Source: Geosiphon pyriformis
Lineage: Eukaryota > Glomeromycota > Glomeromycetes > Archaeosporales > Geosiphonaceae
DNA: 64,000 bases
Reading direction: 5' to 3'
Assembly: GCA_016748015.1 (NCBI GenBank)
Contig: JAAOMT010000294.1
Coordinates: 368,393-432,392, forward strand
The notes under the pieces were generated by a model, which saw only the letters and a program-made list of their open reading frames with translations, made no database searches and was not told where the DNA came from. Below are positions 1-11,580 of this stretch, one piece after another; the stretch's first letter is position 1; the number at the start of each line of letters is the position of its first letter. A program made the translations under genes and the position numbers.

Positions 1-479
1 TTATAAATTTGGATAGGAGATATAATATATAAATTTTTTCTGGCAACTGTCCAATGCCAAAAAAAATATTAATATTAATATTTTAATTCCAACAAAATAA
101 TCATTAATTAATTTGGGCATTGAAAACATTTTGACCAAAAAATATGCTCGAAATTGTGAATTTAGACAAATGAAAAGCATCCCCTAAATAACTCAACTAT
201 TTAATAATTGGGTATTGAATCAACGTGAATTATAAAACACTTTATATATGACGTTCAAATTTAGCCCTAGGCAAACCGAATTTCAGTGAATAAAATTGCC
301 AAACCAAAATCTTTTGCGTCGAAACGCCTCAAGAATCTAACGTTTTTTTTTTAAAAAAAAAAATTGTTTTCAAATACTTGGTGATATCCAGTTTCCCAGT
401 TTTTTAAATCGTGATAATTAAAAAAAAATTCATAAAAAATAAATAAGGATATGATAATTTTAATGTAATATATAAAGTT
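1..479. other. AT-rich flank without a gene
   Basis: No reading frame, RNA gene or repeat could be supported here. The stretch lies just past the stop codon of the transporter gene, so it probably holds that gene's 3' untranslated region and terminator. Homopolymer A and T runs near 340-365 are typical of the window background. Confidence 0.5.
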
Positions 480-2591
480 TCAGAACAATTCCACAGCGTC
501 AACACTCATAGCACGTATCGTGCGTTGTTTTATACTGCCTGTTCGAAATTGAGCATTTGCAAGTTCCTTCTCTTGCCTTTTTTTTGTCGCTTCCGCTTGC
601 CAGCGTAGATCTGGAGCGTTGTAAAATAAAACCAGGAAACCAGCAACCAAAACAAAAATTCCTTCAAACCATAAACTTTTGGTCATCTTCAAAGACTTTT
701 CTTGTTTTTGGTCGCGAAAGTAATCCATAACTAGCGTGGCCATGGTGCCAAATAATCCACTGCCAGTGTATAATAATGTCGTTGATGTATTTGCTGATAT
801 TGGATACGAACCTGTGAAAAATACTTATTATGATTTTACGCTACGAAAAACTTTTTTAAAATATTTTCAAGAAAAAGAAAATACTTACATTCTACTCCCA
901 ATTCTAAAAATATTGGAATTAAACTGAGATGAAGAAAACCGATTGCACAGCAAATTGCTCCAATGACATAAAAATTATTTTCCTTTACTTTGGGATTAAA
1001 TTAAAATTAAAAAGTTAAATTGAAATGGATAAATAACCATAGGTAGAAAGAATTTTGGTAGTTATAGTTACCAACAAATATAAGCATAAAGAATGATATG
1101 CCAATTAAAGGAGCGGCTGTTTTGAGAACAAATTGATGAACATGAAATTTATCAATTATATAGCTTACGATCCCTGCACCTAAAATTCCTGACATGATCA
1201 TAATCGCACCCACATTCCCTAAAATAATTTGAAGAGAATATTTTTCACGTCATTAAAATAATTCAAGCTCAAAATTATAATCTAGAAATTGCATACCTGC
1301 ATCCTTCTCAGTATAACCATAAAGAACAAAAGTTACACTTAACAAACCCAATATAGCAGTCCGAAACCCATTTATAGTTGAAAATGAGAATAAAAGGATG
1401 AGAAAATTTTTATCCTTAATAAGCTTTTTTACTCCTGGAATACTTTTTTCTGTAAGAGATAATGCTGCGTATGAAGGTGGTGTTTTTGGCTTATCATGCA
1501 TCAATATAATTGGCAAGATTAAGATCAAAGCAATCACGGCGGACACTAAAAGCTGTACAATATAAAAAGCGTTTAAAGCAAAATTGGAAATTTTCACTAC
1601 AGCTGGGATGCTGAAATATTACCACAGCAGGAACCCTATTATCAAAAGTTCCAAGTAAAGGAACAATGAAAAAGCTAATGGCTCCTCCAACAGGGCTTGC
1701 TGAAATTTTTTTAATTAGTCTAAGTCAAACGACAATCATTAGCAGATTAGAGATTGGATTGGTTCACTTACCAATTGATGCTATCATCGTTGCCATTGTT
1801 CGTTCTTTATCGTTGAACCAAGACATTGCGTACTTTCATTATGAATAGAAAAATTGAGTAAAGTTAGAATATCAATATTAAATATGATGTTTTCTAGTTT
1901 CAAGCAATCTATTTACCCTTGTTGATGTAATCTGAACAAATGGGTTGGCCATTGCACATATTGTCTAAAGGATAGTGAAAAGAATATTTATTTGCCTATT
2001 AATAATATAAGAGGATCTTCGAAAATTCATACCTGGCCCGTGATTACTAAGGCAAATCTAGTCGAATTATTGTTTGACCTGATTGCTGTATAACGGACTG
2101 TTGCACCAACACCATTCAATATAGCCCCTATCAAAAGCTAAAAATAAATGAGTTTCACGTATTTTCAAGAAAAAAAAAATAAATTTGAAAATTTATTACC
2201 CGATCGTTCAAGAAAAACCTTTACTTACTGCTTGCTTTACTCCATATTTATTGAGAATGGAATTGGAGAATGGTGGAATAATTATATAAACTAACATATA
2301 CTCCGTCGCCAATATATTAATTGCCATTAACGAAACATCAAAGTAATCCGCTGAAGTATTTGCAATCGGTGCAAAGCTGAAGCAACATAATATAATTGAC
2401 ATGTTCAATAGTGCAATTACTGCGAGACCATACCATCGTTCAAAATATACGCGAAATGGAGGTTGCGTCGTTGACCAGGTGATTTCACGTATTTGCAAAG
2501 GAGAAGCAGATGGACTAATATGTCTATAGATGGTGGTAGAGTTTTTTTTCTCGTCTTTAGTACCGAATAAAAAAGATTTTTCAAGATCCAT
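480..2591 (-). CDS. SLC49/FLVCR-like major facilitator transporter, possibly frame-disrupted
   Basis: A multi-pass membrane transporter resembling the FLVCR (SLC49) branch of the major facilitator superfamily, whose animal members move heme or choline. Exons I could place on the minus strand: 2591-2229, 2137-2033, 1964-1917, 1832-1772, from 1699, about 1610-1297, from 1218, then two more ending at 480. Family signs are an N-terminal RWYGLAVIALLNM segment, GAILNGVGATVRY, WFNDKERTMA, and the late ECSYPISANTS motif before the last helices. Most junctions are clean GT-AG in matching phase. The join between the fifth exon (frame reading NRVPAVV) and the next block (frame reading SIPAVVKIS), around 1600-1630, changes frame with no credible intron. 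This may be a real lesion, a sequencing error or a non-consensus intron. Substrate is unknown. Confidence 0.75.
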
Positions 2592-4478
2592 TTGAAATTA
2601 AAATTGTGACAAAAAATATCAAGTTTTAAAACAAAATAAAATAATCGAATAAAGTTGAAAAACTGACGTGAACTCAACAGGCTTTGAAAATGAACTTTTC
2701 TCGTTTTTTCAGAAAAAAGGTGATCCTTCTTTACCGATATTCATTCTGGAACGCGAACTTTCTGAGCCATAAGCTTGCATGGGCAACTATCCAACTGGCC
2801 ACATAGTAATGATTCGTTAGAACAGGCTTAGGTTATAGATCAGCCACAATATGTAATAAATCTCATTCTAATTACGATTTCACAGTTGAAATTCGAAATT
2901 TTAAAAAAGATCCAGGGCATTTAGTTCACTATAATTTTTCTTTCGACAAAAGTTCTTTATAAATTTCCCAGAATATCTGGAGGCTTTGCTGTTTACTCGA
3001 AATGAAAATATCCAGCTTTGAGGCGCTGTCCGTAAAAAATCTTGGATCAGATTATAAATTCTTGATAAATCCTGATAGATCTCTTAAACAAGAAATTTGC
3101 AAAAGATATTTGTTAACATATTTTTTATGTATAAAAAATTGTTGCCGCAAGCAAAATGTCATATTTTTTAACAAGGCAATCCACCAGTCCATATGGCGAG
3201 AATTGCACAGAATGCTCTTACTACGGCAAAGGTGAAGAGTCTTTTATGGTTCGCCCATCTATAGTCCCGATTTGAATCCTATAGAAAATATTTGGTCAAT
3301 AATAGAGTATAAATTGCGTAGTTATAGTCTACTAGTCTATAGAATTGCAAAAAATGATTCAAGAATGAGATTTAATTCCTCAAAAAATTCTATGGAATTT
3401 AGTAAAAAGTATGCCTACTGTTATTGAGGCAAATGGTGGTGCAATAGATTACTACTATTTTTTATTTATCTTATATATATTAAATGGTGTGAGTACATTT
3501 ATTATTGAACTTTCAGTAAAATCTATAAAAATGAAAGTGACGAATTAGTTTTGTCCCTATCCCTTCCTGTGTGTATTAATTAAAATTTTAACATTTAATA
3601 ATAATAAACAAGATTTATTTAAATAAAATATGCCAGTTGTTATAAATAATATTTACTATACTTAAAATTTGTCAATAACAATAGAAATTTATTATTTTAT
3701 AGTTTGTTTTGAAATTTTTAATTTAATTTTTCATAATATTAAATCTTTTTAAATCTTAAAAAATACAAATATTTTAAGCAACTATATATTTGCTAAAAAT
3801 TCATAATATGTATTGACATCAGTAAGGAAACTTTTATTGTAAGTTTTAAAAGCATTGCAAAATGAGAAGCTCAAAGAATCTTTGCTTCTTGAACAAATAT
3901 TATTCAGTTTAACAAATCTAAATCTAGTCAAGTTTGTTAAGATTATTGACTGAAACAATTGTGGGCTACACATGTTACAAAAAAAAGAAAATTTCTAAAT
4001 AATCCGGATTTGGATACATATAGGCCATACCTTCTGTTATTTTATCCAGCAATAATTTATAAAGGATCAACAGACTATTCCAAAGAAACTTACAAAATCT
4101 CAACAAATCGGTATGATTCGCTAATTAACACACTTACTTTATTCAAAATAAAATATATTTTTCAAAAAAAAACTCTCACAAATCGATGCAGCATGAAATT
4201 ACCCATGTATTCTATATTTATCTTTTAATAATTCATATTTTTTAATACATAGAAGCTAAAAAAAGCCTAAATACGTAAGATGTACGTTAATTGGAATTTT
4301 TTATGATATTATCATTGGTTGCAACTTTGAAACAAGAGGAACCAGGATAAAACAAGCAAATTGTGTAACACTATAAGCAAACAACTTTCTTGTGTGGCTG
4401 CCTACTTTTTTTTCTTTGAACTATTTATAAGTGACTTATTAATCTTTTTCCTTCGAGTTATCGAATTCTATCACAAAT
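2592..4478. other. Intergenic tract with transposon debris
   Basis: Spacer between the transporter and the large membrane-protein gene. It contains the Tc1/mariner relic listed separately. The remainder (3540-4350) is AT-rich, with only short frames that show no domain or splice support. Confidence 0.5.
3140..3480 (+). pseudogene. Tc1/mariner transposase relic
   Basis: Broken C-terminal part of a Tc1/mariner DDE transposase. In shifting frames it shows a degraded NPPVHMARIAQNAL (from the family's D-N-x-P-x-H block), then SPDLNPIENIW, the catalytic-region signature of Tc1 elements. Downstream comes a decayed form of the final helix, reading close to SMPTVIEANGGAIDYY. Frameshifts and stops separate these blocks, so it cannot encode a working enzyme. 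I did not find terminal inverted repeats. Confidence 0.8.
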
Positions 4479-7400
4479 ATGTTAAAATTTCATTGGAAAA
4501 TTTGGCAATTTTCGCCGCCAGCCATTGTTCTATTTATTATTTTGGCTGTGAAATTTTTGCGTACCCAGTGTAACGCTTCAGAGATCACTTATAGTGAACC
4601 AACTTCTGATTTCATTATGTTATCTGACTCTGCATCGTACGCGGATGGTACGATCCTTCTACATCTGCGTGGAGGAGAAAACATGACGGAGACGTTCAAT
4701 GATAAGATCATATCGATTCGTCTAGTCTTTCCGAATGGAACTATTACTGCCCTAGACGTCAATACAACTTTAATCCCAAATTATAATGATACTTTCACAA
4801 CTACATATGCTTTATCTGAAAATAATATCTTTATTACCTATATAACTGATACTGAAACAAGGATTGGTAATAAATCTGCAATAATTAGTGATTGGTCTGG
4901 GAATATTGTTTATGGGTATATTTTTCTTTTTCGCAACTTAAATTATTTAGTAAATTTTGAAATTTAATTCCTTTTCCATTATTATTTAGTCCAATAATAT
5001 TAACAGAATCAAATGTTTATAAAGAAGGACTTGTATTAAATACTAATCCAACAAAAGGCTTCCTCTGGGCTCAAGGCTTTGAAAAAAATGTGAAATGGTT
5101 TCAATTTACATCTCCGTAAGTTACTATAATTAATTTAAGATTTTCCTCGTTCTCTTATAATTAATTAATTCTAACTTATTTTATCTTTCAAAAGGGATGA
5201 AAAGGGCCATATTAACCAAATTAATAATGATAGCATATCTCTCGGTGCAAATATGAATTTAAATGTATTTCACCTCTTCCCAACAGTTGATGAAAATTAT
5301 GGGGTTGCTCTGACTGCAAGAAATACTCGGAAAGTCACTTATTCGGAAGATAATTCAACAATTCCATTACAACCAGAGTGGTATACATTTGTATCCTTGG
5401 TGTACCCTGAGGTTGAACATACGAGTCAACCTTTATTAATATATCAAACAAGTACGAATCTGAAAAGCTTGGAAATATGCGATTGCGGTTCTCATTATGA
5501 TTCTAGCGGGTAAAGAAAAATTATGCTGTTGATTATTTCTCAAGTAAAAATTTTCTTTAAAACCACTAAATATTGATAATTGAATTCTTCTAAAAGCTAT
5601 ACATGTATTTTATTAGGTCAAGAGAATAAAGGAAATACAACGCTATCAGCTTTTATGAAGGTTTCTTTTTATTCATCTGGATCAATCAACACTATTGAAC
5701 AATTTAATATTGAAGGGGATGGAAATAAAACTATTAACCAATCATGGATATATAAAATCAGACCAATGTACTATGGAGGCTATGTGACAATTAACTTGAA
5801 CTTAACCAACAAGAGCATCTTAGGACTTATTTACAATCGTAATGGTACCTTTCGACAATATTGGTCATTGCCGGATAATATGCCACTTGATGAATTTGTT
5901 AGTCAAGGTGTTTTACCAAATAATACCCTGTGGTTAGCTTATCACCATCTAATATCAAGTGAAACTTGGACATTAATATCAACCCCACTTCCTAGACTCA
6001 TGGTTGATGGTAGGCAGTTCTTTGAAATTTTCTTTAAATAATATATAATTTAATTAATTCATTTATTTTATAAAAAAAGATCTAGGCTTTGAAAATCCAA
6101 ATATCGTTAATGTGGAGCCTTCCGGGAAAAAGATTGATATAATGGCAACTGATCGGATAAATATTACCTATCAATATCCCTTAGCTTTATCAACGGCGAA
6201 TATTTCAATATATCAATATCGGGATGGTGCCAATGATCTTCTCAGACAAACTTTCTCATCTCGATCTGATTTATGTACACTTATCAATAATACCTTCACT
6301 ATTAGCTGTCAAGTTTTCCCAACAACATTTAACAGATGGAATACATCTTACTATGTATTAGTTGACAATAATTTTGTTAAGACTTCTGGTGTAAATGAGC
6401 CGCTCTATGGAATAAAAAGACACCGTTGGAATATCACAACTAAAGCAGGTAAAGCTTCTTTTTATATTTCTCACTATTTCTTGCAAATCTCTAGAGACTT
6501 AATGAGTAATTTATTTAATCAAATTAGAAACCTCAGACAACACATATGCTGGTATGCTAAACTATTCAGTGTTATCTATTTTTAGAACAGCCAATTCTTA
6601 TATTTTCTCTATTTAAATTTTATATTTAGATTCCACAATGGCTTTGGTGAGACTTACACCAGAAGGCACAAGACAATTTAATGCTCTTCCCTCGCCTGGA
6701 AAAACCGAATTTGTGAAACAGCTACAATATCAGCTAGCTGAAACAATTCCCATTGAGTCGTCGCGTTTGAAAGCAACAAATCGACACCAAGCTGATGGAA
6801 AATCCAATAACCAGAGATTGTTACAATTTCAAGTACGATCTACAAAGGATTTAGATGAGCTTAATGTGAAGGATATTATTTTTGCTGCAAATGGCTTGAT
6901 CATGAATAAGAAAATGACAGCTCTAGCGAATTATAACCTTACAAACCTCCTAGATGAGCAATTTGGATTCCAGCAAATACGTAAGTATATGTTTTAATAA
7001 ATTAATTACGTTTTTTCTAATTTTTAATATAATCAATTAACTTAACATCTCTTCTTGATAAAGCAAATCTTTGGTATGAAATCAGATATAAATTAGCTAT
7101 TGCTTCAGGATTTTTATTCCTCCTATTTATATCTTACCTAATAGCACGCAGGAAAAATAAAGAGGTAAGCTAAGCATAGCATTCTTTTTATCTAAAATTA
7201 AGCTTCTAAGCAAAGCTATCATTAAAACAATTTTTTTAGGCCAATAATATTGTTATTTTTCGATTCGCCCTCGCTATTGTTGACTTGGTGTTTGATACCT
7301 TATTTATTATCGAGAATAGCAGAGACGTCCCTTGGCTTTATACTCCGAGGTAATTTATCGATTCGCATTTGTGTTTAACTCAAATCATTATATACAATAA

Positions 7401-7956
7401 TTTTTTTTTCATATATCAACACAGTATAATCTTTTTTGCTTTACCGCTTGGATTCAATTCCACCTGGGCTTTTATTATTATGACTCAACAAATAAAAAAT
7501 GATGAATTTAATAAATGGTTCAGAAAATGGAATAAAGTCGCTTCAGCTTTTACAATTTTAGCAAGCTCTAATGTTGAGGTTTTGAAGATCTTATCCTCAC
7601 AACTTTTCGGATTCGACATGTTTAGCGCTCCGTTTACTGCTAAGACCGAGGTGTGGATATTTTGGGGCTCAACAGTAAATATCTTGATTGAAGATGTTCC
7701 ACAACTTTTAATTCAGGTTAGTTTCAAATAAATATTTTTCCATTCCTGAATTATCTAAATTTAAAATATTCGTTATTAAATTGCCAATTTTTAGATATTA
7801 TATTTACGTTCGACGGTATCATATAGTATAATTCCATTATCAACACTTATCGTAACTTCGGTTGTATTACTCAATAACATTATTAGTAAAACTTTTGACT
7901 TTGTCATAGTAAATTGTGGGCGTCATCTATATCGCCAAACATCATCCAAAATTTAG
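4479..7956 (+). CDS. Large N-glycosylated multi-pass membrane protein
   Basis: Ten exons joined in consistent phase give 891 residues: 4479-4915, 4990-5115, 5195-5509, 5597-6009, 6080-6448, 6630-6980, 7064-7164, 7240-7349, 7425-7716, 7795-7956. Residues about 13-33 form a signal peptide or anchor. The next ~650 residues are extracellular in character, rich in N-x-S/T sites and with few cysteines. A linker follows (NNQRLLQF, FAANGLIMN), then at least four to five hydrophobic segments starting at LAIASGFLFLLFISYLIARR and ending in a short tail. One membrane segment carries EDVPQLLIQ, which faintly recalls XK-related proteins; this is a weak resemblance. I do not recognise the family. Architecture suggests a surface receptor or adhesion protein. 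The start is the ATG just before the hydrophobic segment. Confidence 0.8.
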
Positions 7957-8849
7957 TTTATAGACAAACTTTGGAACTCTTGCATACATTTCTGATCACA
8001 AAACATTTACACAATAGAATTTAGCTAGTCTATCATTAAGTTAACAAAAAATCGAAAACAAAATATTACTTTAAAAATTTACAAACCTAGACAAAGTGAA
8101 CCTTTAAGATGAATTACAAAAATAAGTTTCTTATTTTTTAAGCTAATTTTAGCAAATACAATTCAAGAAAAAAAATAAAAGATTGATGTTAATCTAAAGT
8201 AAAGAAATGCTAAAAATATAATTAGGTTTTTATTTTCAAGGTTTCAGATTAATTTAAATACTTTTATATAGCTTTGAAAATTTTATTTATTTAATTAATA
8301 AAAAAGCAAACAATCAAGTCAACAATTTAGATATTAATCAGGTCATTGATTAATCAATATTTGAGTCAATGACTAAGTTAAAAATTAAGCTATTGATTAC
8401 AAAATTTAATAAACTTGGTTTAATTTTAAAAAAGCTATTACTAAGAAAATATCTGTTTAAATGATTTTTATAAATTGATTATCATTTATAATACTGTAAT
8501 TTAAAATTTCTATAAAATACAAGTAAAAATTGTCTTTAACTTATTATTTTCTGGTAAAAGTAATCTTAATTATTATTGATTATGATCTACCAACGCAGTC
8601 TTCAAACACCATTTGATCGATATCGTCAATAGAGATTATTATGTATCGAAAAGATTTGTTAATTTCTGATATTTTAAGAAATTTTATGAACCTTTATATT
8701 ATTTAATATATTATATATTTACGATCCTATATAGAGTAAAAAAAAAAATTTTTGTCATAAAATTGTTTTAACGAAATTAAATTCACTCATTTCTTATTAG
8801 TCTTTTTGTTTTCTTTAATATTTAAGGAACAATGCTAGAAAAACCAAAA
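7957..8849. other. AT-rich intergenic spacer
   Basis: Between the membrane-protein gene and the degenerate Kelch copy. It is AT-rich with no supported gene. Many short TTAATTGATTA-like words occur around 8290-8420, but they make no ordered tandem array. Confidence 0.4.
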
Positions 8850-10368
8850 GATGATGGTGATGGCTAATGGAATATTGATTGATGGTGAAGATGAAGATGA
8901 AGATGAAGATGAAGACGATTCAAATGAGTTTTGATATTTCAATGGATGTTTTATGAGTTACAACGCGTTAGGTTTGTAATATTTTTTCCAATCAAATTTT
9001 ATCGTGTCTAAAACAGAAACTTCCCAAACTGCTATCCATTTTTTTTAATTTTAATACTTAAAAAAAAAATCTAGTTTTTGAAATTTTCGAAGTTATACAC
9101 TTACATTGGAACTTAAAGCATTCAAAATTCACCTAATAGGATTTCAAATTATTTGGAGCCTATATTGTTTTCGTTTCCATACCCCAAAAAATGATGATAG
9201 TATTATTTGGAGCTAATTGCATTTGTGTAGAGAAATAAAAAACAATTATTGCTTCTAAAGTTTTGGGATCAAAAAGTTCTCACATTAAATGATGGTTACT
9301 TACTACCGACATCTTGATGCATTTTTCGAGATGATGGCACGTCCCCCCACTGCAATCTTAAAAAAGTATAAAAATTAGCCTAACTCTTATAATATTAGTA
9401 AAAAGCTTTTTTAAAGCAAATAAATACCTTTTGATCCGGTAAATGTATCATATACATATATGTCAGCCATACTGGAGAAATTATAAACGTCTTCGACAAA
9501 TGCTCCACCAAAAACATACATTTTTCCATCGCTCAATAGAGTGGCAGTATGTCTTATTATTGGCGCTGGCGAATTATTTTTTGTAAATGTCGTCCAGGTA
9601 TTCAATATAGAATAATAAACCACTAATTCGTTTAGTAGAATTGTGCCATTTTTTCCAGGGTTTGCATAATCTGACCCTCCACCAAAAAAATAAATTTTTG
9701 AGTCATTAAAACTAGTTACTGTAGAGTGTCCAAATCTGCGTGTTGGTGAAAAATTTGGGATCAGCCAAGTTTCAGATGTTGGATCAAATATACGCATTGA
9801 ATTCGCAGGTGGTGGATTTGGAGATATATGACCACCGAAAATAAACATTTCTTTAAATTCAGCACCACCTATGCTAGCTGAGTGTGATTCACTCCGCTGG
9901 GTATATTCAAATTCATTAAGCTTTCCCCAAGGTGGTGAATCTACTAAAAAAGGTATTGACATATCAAGTGCCCAGAGTTCATTTGTTACATATTGTAATG
10001 TGGTTCCATTAGCTGCAATATTGTTTCCTCCATACACATATAACCTAATTATAGGAAAGAATGTTGAAATTCACAGATTCAGTTTATCTCTTTTTTGATC
10101 TTTTTCTATGAATTTCAAAGGATTTTACAGATAAATTTTTATTTCTTATTACTTATGAGTACCATTGAATGTCCCCTTTAAATTTTGAAATCATATTTAT
10201 CTATTTATACTGTTTTTAATGTGAAGAAAGTCTTATGAAAACACTAGAGACTTACAGTCGGGGGGTAAGGGTTCCCTCCAAATACTAAAGTAGAGAAGAG
10301 ATGAAAATTAGAATACAAAAATAGATACATTTATTAAAGTGTTTCCTAATTTTGTTGATTAAATGCAT
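8850..10368 (-). pseudogene. Degenerate Kelch-repeat membrane-protein gene
   Basis: Mirror copy of the intact Kelch gene at 11581-13441, with exons and introns alike along most of its length. The Kelch block (about 10046-9440) is still open and includes RFGHSTVTSFNDSKIYFFGG. Elsewhere it is broken. The signal-peptide exon has about 2 extra bases and runs into TAG. Exon 2 (near 10160) lacks about 7 bases at its donor. The exon near 9355 has six G where the intact gene has five. The next Kelch exon (about 9200) and the Ser-rich stalk (about 8880-8920, a GAT/GAA run on the plus strand) have diverged with stops. It could still yield a partial protein. What I see is the alignment to its partner; loss of function is inferred. 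Confidence 0.8.
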
Positions 10369-10970
10369 TATGAATCTGATTTCGTAAAGAATAGATTAAT
10401 TTAAAATGATATCAAAAATTCTTGCACTTTATGACTTTATTAGAAAATTTTTTAGCTTCGGGGAATAATTTAATTTAAAAAGATTGTTTTGAAAGTGATT
10501 TTAAAATTTAGCTTTAAAATTATTCCAGTAAATTTACTTTTAACTTCTTGTTCATGGTGTGTAGCATGAGATATTCTTATCAGCGGTCTTCTATTCCAGA
10601 TAGAAACTGAACACACACTAATTTTGATATTGGTCATTATTATTATATTTGGCTATCAAAAGTTGACTCGTACAAAGGATTGTGTTTATTTTACCGAAAA
10701 AGGCAAATTAATTTTATATATATATTAAAATAATAAGTTTAAACTGTTTTTTTACATAAAATTTTTATTAAATCCATTGATATTAAGAATGATCCTCTTA
10801 TGAAACCTTATTACACGTCAAGCGAAGAAAAAAAGAATGAGAATTAATTTTGGTGTATGTAAAATTTATTTATTAAAACTTGTTTATCTTTGAATTTTTC
10901 GTTAATAAAATTTTATAAAATTTATTTCAATATTATAAAAATAATATTAAATAAATAAGCTAATTTTTTG

Positions 10971-11011
<41 letters not shown>

Positions 11012-11580
11012 TCAAAAAAAATAAGATTCTAATTTAGATGTAAAGTTTAAATTTTAAAATTTTGTTATTTTAAAATTATTTATATATATATCAAATATAC
11101 ATGATTTCAAAAATGGATATATTTGTGATTTATTTAATTTCCTGAAAAAAAACTTACAAGCTCAAAAATTATCATAAAATCTTCATGGAAGAAAACAACA
11201 TTTTCAATAGGATTTATCTTTTCTTTCAACAAGAAATTTCAATCAGAGATAAATTTATAGTGTTTTTTCAATAATATAAAATCTAATCATGTAAACTACT
11301 TTTTGGTTTTTAGGGTCGGGAGCTAAATAGACGCATAGTCATTCGGGCAATATCAAATATGTGCTAATGATAAGGTTCACATATCGTTATCTAATATAAT
11401 AATCTTACACAGCATAACCAAAAAGTTAGATATCAAGACGTTTATAACTAAATCTCAAAGTCTCTTGAAATTTAACTTTTGAATTATTTCATTCTCTTAG
11501 GCTTGAAGATTTCTAAAAAATATCAAAAAGTTCAAAAATTTGTCAAGTCATTAAAGAAATCTTTAAATTAATTTATCACA
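10369..11580. other. Spacer between divergent Kelch copies
   Basis: Lies between the two 5' ends, so it should hold the promoter of the intact plus-strand gene. It is AT-rich. A TAA/ATA trinucleotide microsatellite covers about 10972-11005. No gene is visible. Confidence 0.5.
10972..11005. repeat. TAA/ATA trinucleotide microsatellite
   Basis: About eleven units in the spacer between the two Kelch copies. Confidence 0.9.

Noticed and set aside
1666-1848. Plus-strand 60-codon frame inside the transporter gene
   Set aside because: It is antisense to exons 4 and 5, which fit the transporter family.
10972-11005. Trinucleotide and hexanucleotide repeats as possible CRISPR or regulatory arrays
   Set aside because: They are simple microsatellites without spacers, and the genome is eukaryotic.
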